A stretch of 64,000 bases of DNA from Rhodotorula mucilaginosa (Eukaryota; Basidiomycota; Microbotryomycetes; Sporidiobolales; Sporidiobolaceae), in NCBI GenBank assembly GCA_034406715.1, contig CP137865.1:1426001-1490000 (forward strand), written 5' to 3'. Made by a program: the position numbers and the translations under genes. Of the stretch, positions 10,915 through 22,395 are shown piece after piece; positions within the stretch are counted from its first letter, which is position 1; each line of letters begins with the position of its first letter. The notes beneath the pieces were generated by a model. That model searched no databases. It was not told the origin of the DNA and saw nothing but the letters and a program-made list of their open reading frames with translations.

Positions 10915-13447
10915 ATGGGCTTCCCTTCGCTTAAGCGCGCCGACACCTGCGAAACAACCACGACCGACACGAGCTCACTCGACTATGAGAAAGCGACGAC
11001 GCGGCACCGCGAGTTCGCACCCGTCGAGGAGGTCATCAAGGAGGAAGACGAAGACAATGTCGGTCAGGCGGAATACATCAAGTCTTTCGAAGCAAGCCGA
11101 GATTGTACGTCGGCTTTTTCGTCGCTATCTCGAAGCTCATTCTGACTCGAGTATACACGATAGACCCCGGCCGAGAACAAGGCCATCGTTCGGCGGATCG
11201 ATCTCTGCGTCCTCCCGCTGTGTGTCGTCTTTCTTCCTTCTCGTGCTTTCCGGCAATCATGACCTGATGCATTGCTTCTGCCTCTAGCTTCCTCATCACG
11301 CAAACTCTGCAATACCTCGACAAGACCGCGCTCAACTACGCCAAGGTGCGCTTTCTTGCGGCAGCAATCCCATTCCTTCTCTTCAGGAGCTGACCTCAGA
11401 CCTGCGCTCGACAGGTCTTTGGCATGGACAAGGCACTCAAGCTCACTGGGAGCCAGTTCAGCTGGGCGGCGTCCATCTTCTACGTGAGTCCGAGACGCTG
11501 TCGCTGCCAACCTCAGAAGGATCGCCTCAGCTCGCGGTGATCCTCGGACCTGTACATCTGCTGACATTTTGTCTCCGACTCACCCTCACCCAGGTCGGCT
11601 ATCTCGTCGCGCAGTCAGTCCTTCTTCCTCTGTCCGCGATTGATCGCCAGAGCGAGCGATGACTGACGAAAGGCGTTCGCGTTCATTTGCATCACAAATA
11701 GGGAGCCAGCCGCCTATGCTATCGGCCGTTGGAAGGCCAACCACGTCCTCGGTATCACCTGCGTCCTCTGGGGCGTCTGTGTCATCAGCATGATCGGCTG
11801 CAAGAACTTTGCGACGGCCATGGTGAACCGATTTTTCCTCGGTGCGTCGAGCTCTTCGACTCTTCGGCCCCCGAACGTTCTTCCCCCCCTACTGACAGTG
11901 TTGCTGTCTCATGCAGGCTTCTTCGAGGCCGCGGTCACGCCCGGTCTCTCGCTCATGACCGGCTTCTACTACATGCGCTCGGAAGCGCCACTCCGCCAAA
12001 CGATCTGGTACTCGTCCGTCGGTTGGGGCGGCATGATCGGCTCGCTCATGGCCGCCGGTATCGAAAAGGCGAACCAGAACAGCCTCAAAGTCCCGAAGTG
12101 GGAGCTCATCTTCATCGTCCTCGGCGCCATCACGATCGCTTGGGGTGCCGTCCTGTTCTTCTTCCTCGCCGACGGTCCCTCGAACGCGTTCTGGCTCCGA
12201 CCGGAGCAGCGGACCCTCGCCGTCGCACGAGTTGCTCAGGGCGGAGTCGGGATCAAGTCGAGGAAGTTCAAGACCGAACAGATGTGGGAGGCGCTCGTCG
12301 ACCCGAAGGCGTGGTGCCTTACGATTGCCATGTTTGGTTCCTCGGTTCCGAACGGCATCTTGGTGCGCTTCTTCTTTCTTTCAGATGCGCCTGTGGGGGA
12401 AAAGGCGACTGACCTTTCCGGGAACTGCCTGCAGACCAACTTTTCCGGCACGATCGTGAGTTTCTCGAAAGCGACTTGCTCGCTTTTCAGCCTCAAGCCG
12501 CGTCTTTGTCGCTCTTTCAGCCCCGACCCTGACCTATTCGACCACTTATGCAGATCAAGGACATGGGTTTCAACACGTTCGACGCCGCCTTGCTCGACTG
12601 CGCCGGTCGCTCGTTCCAGATCATCTCGCTCATGATCGCCGGTCTCGTCACCACCTACTTTACGAACACCCGCATGCTTATGGTCACGATCGGCAACATT
12701 GTCTGCGTCATCGCGACGGCTCTCATGTCCTTCCTGCCGACCGAGAACCACTGGGGCCGGCTGATCTCCTTCTGATGAGTCCCGAGCAATTCCCCAAACG
12801 CCTGACTCGCACCGTACTGACATTATTTTCCCTTCTTTACGATGACAAATTGTCAGAACGTGGGATTTACTCTAGGCCTGGTCATGATCTCGTCGAACAT
12901 TGGCGGTTACACGAAGCGGAGCGTCACTTCGGCCATGGTATTCGCCGCGTGAGTCCTTTTCCCGTCTCTGCTCGGGTTTCTCGCCTCTTGATTCACACCC
13001 TTCCTTGATGATCGACAGATACTGCGCTGGCAATATGGCCGGACCTCAGTTCATCTAGTGCGTATACCCTCCCCGTATCAAAAGAGGCGCCCGGGCGACG
13101 ACGGCTGATTTCTTCTTTCCGCAGCGCCGACGAGAAGCCCCGCTATCAGAGCGGCGCCTACGCCATGATGGGAGGCTACATTGCCAAGCTCGTCGCTCAC
13201 GCCATCCTCTGGGTGGTCATGTACTTGTCGAACAAGTCGCGCGACGCCAAGCTTGGGCCGGCCGATACCAAGCTCGCCGCCGCCGCCGGAATGGAGGACA
13301 AGACCGAATTGGTCAAGCACAATCCGTACGTCTTTTTCTCGTTATCTAGTGAAGTCCCCTCCGGATCCGGTTCCCACGCTGTGAGCGCACATGAGCTCGA
13401 AACTGATGCTTCCGAATCCCTGCAGCAACTTCCGCTACGTCCTCTAG
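10915..13447 (+). CDS. Dal5-type anion:cation symporter (MFS permease)
   Basis: This is a 12-helix major facilitator of the Dal5/Tna1 (ACS) family, 525 residues, which imports organic anions such as allantoate or vitamins. Exons are 10915-11091, 11164-11219, 11288-11345, 11415-11483, 11594-11613, 11702-11841, 11917-12362, 12435-12455, 12554-12774, 12841-12948, 13019-13057, 13125-13325 and 13426-13447; the sum is exactly 526 codons. Family landmarks are QYLDKTALNYAK, SSNIGGYTKRS, YCAGNMAGPQFIYADE and the terminal NPNFRYVL. Two introns are non-canonical: the first must use GCAAGC...AG (11092-11163), and 12775-12840 runs ATGAGT...TTTAC, giving GRLISFW joined to MTNCQNVGF. One exon is only 21 nt. 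The substrate cannot be read from sequence. Confidence 0.9.
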
Positions 13448-13930
13448 AAAGCGATTCCCTTCGGTCTGACTTATCGTACCCTCGCCTGTTCTTCTGTCGT
13501 CATATACTGTTTCAATTTCCGGCGCCCCGCCTGTCCGCCTGTAGAGTCATTTGGAGACTCGAAAAAATGCGCGCAGATTGTTTGATTGCAAATGTTTGCC
13601 CGCTCCTGCCTATCTTTCTTGACCCTATGATGGAGTGCAGCCGAGTCTGAGCAGCAATTCCGGAAGACCTGCGATGAAAGCGCTCCTTCATGGGTCTGTA
13701 AGGACTTGAGCGAGCGAAGTGGCGTGCGGGCGACCTTCTCACCAGGTGACCTCATCTCATCTGTCCGCTCCTCAAAGCTGGCTTGCTATAGACAGTGGAC
13801 AAGCATAGTCGCCTTCGACCCTCAAGCCAAGTAGGCCCGTCGACTCCGCCCTCTGCGTCCGACTGCAGACCCGCGCAGCACCGCCTCGTTTCGATCGCGT
13901 CAACTGCACGCCTGCTTCACGGTCGAGCGC
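13448..13930. other. Intergenic region
   Basis: This gap lies between the permease stop and the ATG at 13931. I see no exon or repeat. The stretch from about 13500 to 13640 is more A/T-rich than its surroundings and may be the permease 3' region. Confidence 0.4.
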
Positions 13931-15513
13931 ATGCCGTCAGAGCGGAGTTGGAGGCAGAGCAGAGACGAACCGAGGACGGTAGCCATCACCTCGCCGCTGT
14001 ACGGCTTTGCTCCAGAACTCGTGGCCATGATCGCACCATCCTCAGAAACGTCGTCATCATCAGTCTCTGCCAACCGACAACCGCCACCAAGCACGGCCGC
14101 GGTGCAAGCCCTCGATGCTCGACTCGATCAGGCGTTAACGACCAGGACGGCTTCCGCGACGGGCGCGCTTCAGGAGCAGCGCCGCATGCTCGACGAGGTC
14201 CGGGATCGGCTCGAGGAAACCAGGCGGAGGATCGCAGCGGCGACTGCAACCTCTCGCGCAGAAACCCTGCGAGGCAGCGGTACATCGGTGCCTACTCCGC
14301 AAGATGCGCTGACTCGAGATTTCCGCTTCGCGAGCCGGTGCGTCCTTTTGCTTCGTGGACCCGTTCGGCTTCCGTTCGACGGCTGACCACTTTCTTTTGC
14401 AGGGTCGACATCCTCGCCCACACGCTCAACTCGATCGCCGAACGAACCATGAGCCTGTCGAGCGCGATCGAGAGCTTGCGCGCCTCTTCGCCTCTCCCAT
14501 CGCGCAGTCTCGATACCGACCCGTTCACCTCGGCACGCTCTCTCCGCCCAGTCTCTTCCACCTCTCTTCCGACGCCAAGATCACCTCCCACTGCGCCGCC
14601 ACAAACTTCTCTTCACCCTGACTCACCGCTCGAGGAGGATCCGGCCCACACTGACGAAGTCCGCGCCATCGTGCGTCAGTTGGTCCTGATGTCGCGCCGC
14701 GTCTCGGCCGTCATCGCCCAGCACCGCGAGCAAGTCGGTACCTCGCCCGCCGACCTGCCTCCTCCTCCTGCCTCTTCTCCTCCTCATCGCGCGAGCTCGT
14801 CCAGTCACGGTCCCACGATGCGAGAACAGCTTCCCGTCATCTTGCCGTCCTACTTGCACGAGCGCCCGCTCCCGCCCGACACGACTCCGAACCTGGACGG
14901 CCTCCTGCTCCCGCAATCTACCGTCCTCGGTACCTCTGCAACAGGTCAAGCACCAGTCTTGTCGACTTCACCTCAACCCATGTCGTCGCCGTCTTCGCCT
15001 CCTCTCCCGGGCGGATCTCGAGCCGATTCGGACGGCCCTGAAGGTCCGGGCGAAGCTTACCCGGGAGAGAGGGCGCAGCTCTTACGGATCGCGCAACTAC
15101 AGTCGGACATTGCCGCTCGAGCGGCCCAACTGCGCACGCTGCGTCAGCGCAGTCGAGACCTCGCCGGGAGCGTTGGGGATCGTCGCCGTCGGAGCGATGT
15201 CGAGGCAGGGCGCTCTCCCACCTACTCCCGAGGAGATGTAGTCCACGGTACTGATTTGGACGGCGACAAAGACGACGACGGCGAGCCGCCGCGGGACCGA
15301 CTCGCAGGGTTCGACATTCCGGTCCGCACCGCGCCCCGGCCACCGTGGCTGAACCACGCCATAGCACAGAGGCGGTCCGAGGTACACGGACGGTCGGCGC
15401 AGGCTCATCGAGCGGGCACAACGTCTCCTTCGGCGTCGTCGGGGATCGGTCCGGCAGTGGATGCGATCCGCAGGAAACAGGAGTACGAGATCTGGCGGCA
15501 GTGCGGGAGGTGA
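13931..15513 (+). CDS. Unknown coiled-coil and Ser/Pro-rich protein
   Basis: I do not recognise this 505-residue protein. Exons are 13931-14337 and 14403-15513, joined in phase across a 65-nt intron (GTGCGT...TTGCAG) so that SR joins VDILAHTLNSIAER. Residues about 50-110 are charged and helical (LDARLDQAL, QEQRRMLDEVRDRLEETRRR), a likely coiled coil; a second helical pair is RAQLLRIAQLQSD and AAQLRTLRQRSRDLAG near residues 375-410. Between them lies Ser/Pro-rich, probably disordered sequence. The C-terminus ends in a charged helix (IRRKQEYEIWRQ). There are no membrane spans and no catalytic motif. The pattern would suit a scaffold or a kinetochore/trafficking adaptor, but that is only a guess. 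The start is the first ATG of the open frame. Confidence 0.55.
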
Positions 15514-15986
15514 TCAGGCAGGAGTTCTGCGCCTTGTTTACCCTTACTTGCAATCATCCAGCAGCGACTCTGTTCCTATCGTTGTTCGAGCTACGAGTGC
15601 GCGTTGACTGCGAACGTATGCAATCGACGAAGAAACGCAGAATTTTCGTCGCACGTAGGCTTTCGTCCGCAGCTTCGTGAGCGTAGACGGCTCACTGTGC
15701 GTATGCACGCATCGCGAGAAGTCCGCTATGGATCTGGCATACTGCCATGCGCACGTACACCTTGCAAGAAGTCTTCTGTGCGTCTGGGATACTGCCTTTA
15801 CACACTTCACTTCGAGACGTCGTGGTGCTAGAGCGAGAGAACTACAAATTGATGTCAAGATTATTAGAGGGACGGGTACGACGCGGAGAATACGACTGCT
15901 TTGCCGATCCACACAAGTGATGCCGAAATAGTAGACGTGTTGGGCGCACGCTTGCGCCCAGCCCGGTCCGGTCGAGGGAGAACGAT
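15514..15986. other. Convergent gap with a short repeated motif
   Basis: The two flanking genes end here. A 14-base motif occurs twice with one mismatch, TCTGGCATACTGCC at 15733-15746 and TCTGGGATACTGCC at 15783-15796. Nothing else stands out. Confidence 0.4.
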
Positions 15987-17771
15987 CTAGTCCTTCTTCG
16001 ACATGTCGCCGATAGGGAGGACAAAGTACGACGTGTCGGGCGTGAGCAAGTTGGCGGCAGCTGTTGGGGGGAAAAGTTGAGATCAAAAGTCAGCTTGACG
16101 GGAGCTTTTTCGCGACCGGGCTGGATAAGGAGGGACCGTCGACATACCGACATACCAAGCGATCGCTGCAGTGACTAAGCCAAAGGCTCCGCCTGCGGTC
16201 TGTTGCGAGACGATACAGAAGTCAGCGGACACGATTTGGACGGCCCCAAGCGTCTCGGGGGCGCGACTTGGAGCAATGCCGGAGGAAAGACGGGTGTAAC
16301 GCTTTGCCAGCTGCATGTAGAAGGAGTGCACGTACGTGGATGGCGCTGGCGTTGCCGACGCCGAGCTCGGCGATACCGAGGAGGAGGAAGGTGATGGTAA
16401 CTGGTTCCCGCGAGACGAAAGTTGGTCAGCTCCCGTTCCGCGGATCACAAGGGTCCGTGCATATATTCGCCAGACTCACGGAAGAAGAAGACACTCGAGA
16501 GGGCGACCGAGGAGCGGAGCGAGGCGAGGAGCATGATGAAGGTGAAGACTGCGCGGAAAAACAGGAATTCCGGTGTCAGTGCCGATTTCGGTCGACACAA
16601 GCGCAGGCAAATAAGGCAGAGAGCTTACTGAACCATCCGAAGAGGAAGAACGCGACACCGTTGGCGAACATGCCCTCGACCTCGTACGAGCTGGCAATGT
16701 CGGACCACGGCGAGACGATGAAGGCTGTGATGCGCACACGACCAGTCAGATTCCGATGATGAATAAGCACACAGACTGGATGCAGTGTAACGTACCGTAC
16801 GAAAGCCAGAAAGCACCGTAGGACGAGAAAGCGGTCGCGGCAAAGGTGTTTCTGCGCGAGAGGCGAGGAGTCAGCGCTTCGCAGGCGAAGGTAACGTAAT
16901 AGCCCGAGTCGGCTCACCCGCTAGCGAACTCCCACATGCCTGCGAGCAACTGGGCGAGACCGCCGTAGAAGAGCGCCTAGAAAGAGAGCAGGTTCATTCG
17001 TCAGACGCAGGTCGAACTGAGAAGGTCCAAACTGGCGACGAGAAACCGAAACTTACCGGACCGACGACGACGTTGGGAACATCGACGCCACGAGTGTTGA
17101 CTGCACAGGGTCGTTGGGCGAAGAGTCAGTCTTCGGCTATACTTCGAGCAAGTTGCAATGATTTTGCCAGCAGCTCGGGAAGTGGCTGGCGCGCGGGCCC
17201 ATCGCCGAGGTCGGGAGGAAACCTCCACTCTGTCTCCGACGTTTCTGCCCCACCCCGCCACGCCAAACGCCACGCCACGCCTCGATCGTCTGCAAGTAGC
17301 GCGTGCTTGTCGATTCGAAAACTCGGGGAAAGCCAGAGCTCACCGTTGATCAGCGAGAGCATGAAAGTGGTCAACGCGAAGCCGCACAGTCCCAACGGAG
17401 CAGGGTTGGCGAACCGCCGGTGGTAGACTGGGAAAGCAGGTTGGCTCTGTTGGGAGGCGGCGGCGATGAGATGAGGTCATGTCAGCTGGTTTCCTCTTGC
17501 AACAAAAGCGACCTTTCGAGTTGAAGAGCGAACTCACCCTGTCGAGCGGGTGGCCACCGGGGGTGACATTGCGCAGGTTGAACGGCGCGCCACCGTCCTG
17601 CGTCGAGGTGTACGAGTTGTTGTTGCCGCCACCATGTCCGACGATGCCGTTGCCGGTCGTCGTGTTGGTGTTGTGGTGCAGGGTCGACGAGTCGCCGTTG
17701 TGGTACGTCGCGGTGCCCTTCTCGACGTCGCCGTTGTTGTGCAGAGGCGGAAGTGCAGTGGTGGCCATCTT
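15987..17771 (-). CDS. Acetate transporter, Ato/Gpr1/SatP family
   Basis: This is an AceTr-family plasma-membrane transporter, 283 residues, six predicted helices. Ten exons on this strand: 17538-17771, 17344-17446, 17057-17100, 16918-16976, 16796-16851, 16629-16724, 16480-16548, 16336-16400, 16148-16199 and 15987-16060 (284 codons exactly). The family signature NPAPLGL sits at residues 92-98, followed by GFALTTFMLSLIN. Other landmarks are GGLAQLLAGMWEFASGNTF, YGAFWLSY, IAELGVGNAS and the C-terminal FVLPIGDMSKKD. About 78 Asn/Gly/Thr-rich residues precede the domain. Ato proteins carry acetate (or acetate with protons) into the cell and are usually induced on acetate. The 1.7-kb upstream region is unusually long for this window and may carry that control. 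Confidence 0.95.
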
Positions 17772-19486
17772 GTAGGACGGTGCTTTGGGTGAGTGAGGAA
17801 AGGAGAGGGAAAGCTGTCGGATCGAATTTTTGGCTTCGGGAGAAATGTGCACAACCCACACAAGAGAAAAACGCGGGAGATGCAGGAACTTGGGGTCGGC
17901 CCGAATTCTCACGTTTCCAAAGCTGGTTTCGGCGCAGGTTCCCGCTGTTTTCTCGAGTTTCGATCCGCTCCAGAGCGGCATTCCGGCGGCACAAACGAGG
18001 AGACTGTCGGTTTCGGGCGTGGGTGGCGAGTTTCCGAGCCCCCGCACGTCAGGCCTAGGTCTCCGCTTTCATTCCGTTTAGTGCTGCGGGGCTCTGCTTT
18101 TCGTCTTCCGACTTGGGCCGCCCAATCAGAGACGGCCCCTTGCGCTTCGGATCGCCATCCAAAATTCGCAGATTTGTATTTCATCTTTGCAGAGGTGTAT
18201 GTAATTATGGACTGCCGGTAAGAAAGGGATCGAGTCCGCTCCGGAAGGGAACTGATCTTTCAGAGCCAGCAAGGCACCGCGAGTGGAGCTGCATGTACTG
18301 TAAGGGACAGCTCGCGAGAACAGTTCCGCAGATCGACGTTCTCCTTTCACTCGCGTTCTTTGTCAATGGATTACGAGGTTTTACGTGCACGCACTCCCTC
18401 ATGACCAGAGGCGGCGCGAATCTTGCGCACTCGCGGTCCCCGCCGCGTCCATGTGATTGTGAATCCGACGAGCCAAGGACCGCCGGGCGGGTGCATCCGC
18501 GTAGTGTGCAAATTACCCGGGTCCACCGTCGCGTAAAGTGCGAGGCGAGATGAGAATAACGTTGCGAGTTGCGGGCGGAGAAAAGTGATCAAACGTGTGC
18601 AAGAACGTGTGTTGCGACCTCGAGCTCGGGGGAGACCGGGTTGAAAGCACGCGCGCGCAGGTACTGTAGCGAGAAGGTTTCGTCTCCATGGAAGGCTTGC
18701 GCAGGCCGGTAACTGGGCGTGCCGACGGGATGCATGGTGCATCCCGCGCGTGAGCTTGAGATTCAGACCGCCGGTGCGAGACGTTTGTACGAGCTAGCGA
18801 AGGCTTGGAGGAGCCGACTTGTCCGCATCAAGAGCTGAGAGTTTGCGCTCAAGAGCTGGGCGCAGCACGGCGCCTTTGTTCTCTTGAGGTCGGGATTAAG
18901 TGCGCCAGCTGCGGTACAGTATCGCAGGTCAATGCTGCATCGTAGTTACGACGCATACGTCACAAAAGCTTGGGCGTGACGTAGAGCGACGGATAGCTTC
19001 AGCTGCAGCTTGGCTGCCTGCAGCGGCGCGAGTCGGAGGTCGAGGGTGACGCCAAACCAAGAAAAGGGCGTCCGCGGAGACATCGGCGACGGCGGCAGCA
19101 AAGCGTAGAGGAGTCTTCAGGTGTCCTTTGAGGGAGCAAGAGGGTGTGGACACCGCGGTCGTGGGAAGAGGGGAGCAGCTGGCGGACTCTATTCTGGCGC
19201 AGAAGGCAGCGGTTCAAGTGCACCGTAGATCGCAGCCTGTAGCAGTCATGAATGCACACATGTTCGACCCCAGCAAGCTGTCTATGGCCAGTCGTGGTGA
19301 ACGGCGAGAGAGGGAGAGGTGCGCCTCCACTTGGACTTTAATTGGAGACCTCGCTCCAGTTCGTCTTGATCACCTGCTGTAGAGACGGCGATGACACCGG
19401 CCGGGGCACTAGACTCGGCCCACCTAGCGTCCAGCGCGTCTTCCAGCCTGCCCAGTATAAGTGGACCTGCACCGGCGACGACCACG
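17772..19486. other. Large divergent regulatory region, 1.7 kb
   Basis: This gap lies between the heads of the acetate transporter and the Rxt2-like gene. No exon is supported. It contains a head-to-head pair of CRE-like sites at 18956-18983. The long distance fits a regulated promoter for the transporter. Confidence 0.5.
18956..18983. promoter_or_regulatory. Inverted pair of CRE-like sites
   Basis: TACGTCA (18956-18962) and its inverse TGACGTA (18977-18983) face each other, centres 21 bases apart, about two helical turns. Such half-palindromes are bound by bZIP factors of the CREB/ATF type. They lie 0.5 kb before the Rxt2-like gene and 1.2 kb before the transporter. Function is inferred. 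Confidence 0.35.
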
Positions 19487-22153
19487 ATGACCACGACGAC
19501 GACGACGACGACGGGGCCACCACGCCGCACGCAGCTCGTGCAGCAGAACGTAGAGATGCTGTGAGTCTTGCCAACGGTCACTCCTTAAAAGCTGACCCGT
19601 CTGAAACTCGCTGCTGACCCGTTCGTGCCGTCCCACCAGCTCTCTTCCGACACGAGACTTGCCAGCGTACTACGACTCGACCTCCTCGGCCGGCTCAGAC
19701 TCAGACTTGTCCGATTTCGCAGCAGCCGAACTGGACGACCACCCGCTCGACCACCTCGCCGTCCCCAGCTCCGCCCACCCCGTCCCGACTACCAACCGCG
19801 GCCACAAGCTGTCTCGCCTCGCGCCCCATACGCGACGCGGCAAACTCGGTCACTACCCCAACGCCGACGCCGGCTTTGCCCAAGACGCACCGGGAACCGC
19901 AGCAGGAGGCGGGGACCTCTCGGCCGGAGCAACCGCGCCCGCCCAGAAGCGCCGCAAACTCAACGACGTCGCGCCCTACGCGTCCGAGGCCGGCTTCCCC
20001 GTCGCGCCCAACCTGCACCTCGTCCCGCGGCCGGTTCACTCCCTCTCGCGCGAATCCGACCACCCCGCGACGGCCTACCTGCCCCCCGTTCCGCAATCGC
20101 CCCTCGACCTCTTGCTGATGCCGTCCGTGCAGCACACCCTCGGCAAGAAGAACCAGACGTTCCACCTCCTCGGCGCGAGCGCGACGGCCTTGATCGAACA
20201 AGAAGCCGAGTTGATCAACGCCCTCGCGAAAGTTTGTCGAGACCTCCGCGGCGAAGGGTTCGAGTGGAGGTGGCAAGGCGACGAGGGTCGGAGATTGGCC
20301 AAGCAGGCCGCCAAGGACGAAGAGGAACGGAACGAAGTCGCAAAGGAGGCAGAGACCGCCGCCGCCGCTGCTGCCGCCGAGGCGAACGAACCGATTGCGG
20401 CCATTCCCGCCGTTACCGCGACACCAGCAGACACGCAGGCTACTCCGGCACCGCCCGAGGCAGCAGCAACAGCTACTCTCAATACGCCCTCTGAACCAGC
20501 GGCGGTGACCAACGCCGTCATCGCCGAATTGAAAAACCGTGGCGACGACGACGACGTCAAACTCGAGCAAGCTACGCCGGTCCTCCAATCGGCTGTCGCG
20601 CCCGCATCGACTTTGACCTTGACGGAGCAGCAGGTAGCTGTGCCTGGAGTTACGAGTGCTGGTCAAGAAGAGGCTGCTACTGCGGCAGCGGAGGAGGATA
20701 CCGAGATGCGCTCCGCTGAAGAGGGAGTAGCATCGGCAGAGGCGACCCCGAATCCTTCTTCCGCGGCCGCCACCGCCAACACGACCGAACCCGCGCTCGC
20801 GTCGGCAGTCACGGCTGCGGCTCTTGCGCAGGGGACCGACTCCGGAGCAGGCGCGAGTGCGCCTCCCCCGAGCGCGAAGGAGATCGCCGAAGAAGGAAAA
20901 GGAGGAGCAGCGAAAGAGGCAGAGGGGGCTCGAGCTTCGGCACCGCCGGCGACGACGACGGCGACGACGACGACACAGACGGGGGGAGGGGAAGTACCGG
21001 CTATTGCGGTGACGGGTCCGGGCTCGACTACCGTCGCGGCCGATGGTGTTCCCGCCGACGGAGCAATTCCTGCTGCTGCTGCTGTCGTAGCGCCGGCTGC
21101 GTCTGTCAAATCGACAGCTGGCGCGGGGGCGGGGGCGGGAGGAGCCGCCGAGGCAGCAGCAGCAGCAGAAGGGGACAAGACGGCGACGGCGGGAGAAGCG
21201 ACTCCGGCTCCTTCGACTGCGGGAGGGGACGAAGCTGCCAGTACAGGAGGTGGTGGTGGTCTGTCCGCCTCGAACGCTGCTGCCGCTGCGGCTCGTCGTC
21301 GATCCGGTCGCGTACCTGCTGCTGCTGCGGGGGGCGGCGGTCGGGGAGGGGGAGGGAGCGTTCGGCATACTCGGTCGAGGCAGAGTTCGCCGGAGGATGA
21401 AGGGTTGTACACCTCTGCGGGGGAGGACGATGCCCTTTTGTACGACGACGAGGCTGCGGCCGAGTTGACTGGAGCAGGCGGGGGAAGGAGGAGAGGAGGA
21501 GGAGGAGGAGGGGGAGGGGGTGGATCTGCGTCCGGTTCAATGACGACGGGTGCGGGTGCGGGAGCGCGAGCGCCCCTCGTTCCGGAGGAGGAGTTGCCCG
21601 AGTATGCGGAACGGATGATCGACCCCGAGGGGTACGTGCGGAGCTTGTTTGTCACGGAGGACAAGGTCGAGTTGGAGAGGCTCGTGCCGGCTCCGACGGG
21701 CGGGATGGTCGGGACGGGCCAGTTTGACTCGTGAGTGAACGTTCTTCTCCTTCTCTCCGAGCTTTAGGCGGGGGGAGCGCAGTTCTGATGTTGGCATTCT
21801 TCGGGTTTCGCTCGCGAACAGGCTCACTCCGAATGAGCAAGAAGTTTTGCTGCACGACTGCATGACGTGAGTCGAGCGTTCTGAACATCGTCTGCACAGG
21901 GAGGAGAACTGACCCAACCTTGCCCACGCGCGCGCCGCACAGGGACCTACATCGCTTCCTCGCCGACGCGCTCGAGTACCGGAACCGCCTGTCCGAGATC
22001 CGGGACGGGATTCTCGGCGTCGAACGGCGCCGCAAGGGGATGTGGAAGGTGGTGCGGACGGTCGCGAACGATTTCCTCGCTGAGGAGGAAGGGGCCGTGT
22101 ATGGACAGCAGCAGCAGCAGCAGCAGCAGGACGGAGGAGCTGGTTACGACTGA
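19487..22153 (+). CDS. Rxt2-like subunit of the Sin3/Rpd3 histone deacetylase complex
   Basis: This is an 806-residue nuclear protein, exons 19487-19560, 19640-21730, 21822-21866 and 21943-22153. The ATG at 19487 starts an eight-Thr run, then RRTQLVQQNVEML splices in phase to SLPTRDLPAYYDS. The conserved N-terminal block (SVQHTLGKKNQTFHLLGASA and the helix ALIEQEAELINALAKVCRDL, about residues 190-225) and the C-terminal block (LTPNEQEVLLHDCM, HRFLADALEYRNRLSEIRDG, ERRRKGMWKVVRTVAND) resemble the RXT2 family. Between them are about 430 residues of Ala/Gly/Glu low complexity. Rxt2 belongs to the large Rpd3 complex, which removes acetyl groups from histones at promoters. Assignment rests on remembered pattern, not a search. 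The tail is Gln-rich. Confidence 0.55.
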
Positions 22154-22395
22154 GGGAGGGGTCAGTTCTTCTCGAGTCGAGGCGGAGAGTATTTGGTTTC
22201 CCATGTTGTCATGCTACGTTGGATGTGTGTATCTAGCGTTTTTTGCGCAACTCGTCCGTGTCTATCGGTCAATTCTGTTTTCGGCAGCGGCGGGAGGAAG
22301 AGTCGCCTCGATCACTTTGCCCAGCAACTTCCGCACGCCGCAAGACGATATCGCAAGATTCGAGGGCGTCAAGAGGCACATTCGCTGTGCAAGCT

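Noticed and set aside
19701-21368. Long antisense open frame (about 555 codons) opposite the Rxt2-like gene
   Set aside because: It mirrors the GC-rich repetitive codons of the sense gene, is Arg/Ser/Cys-rich and has no family pattern; it is a frame shadow.
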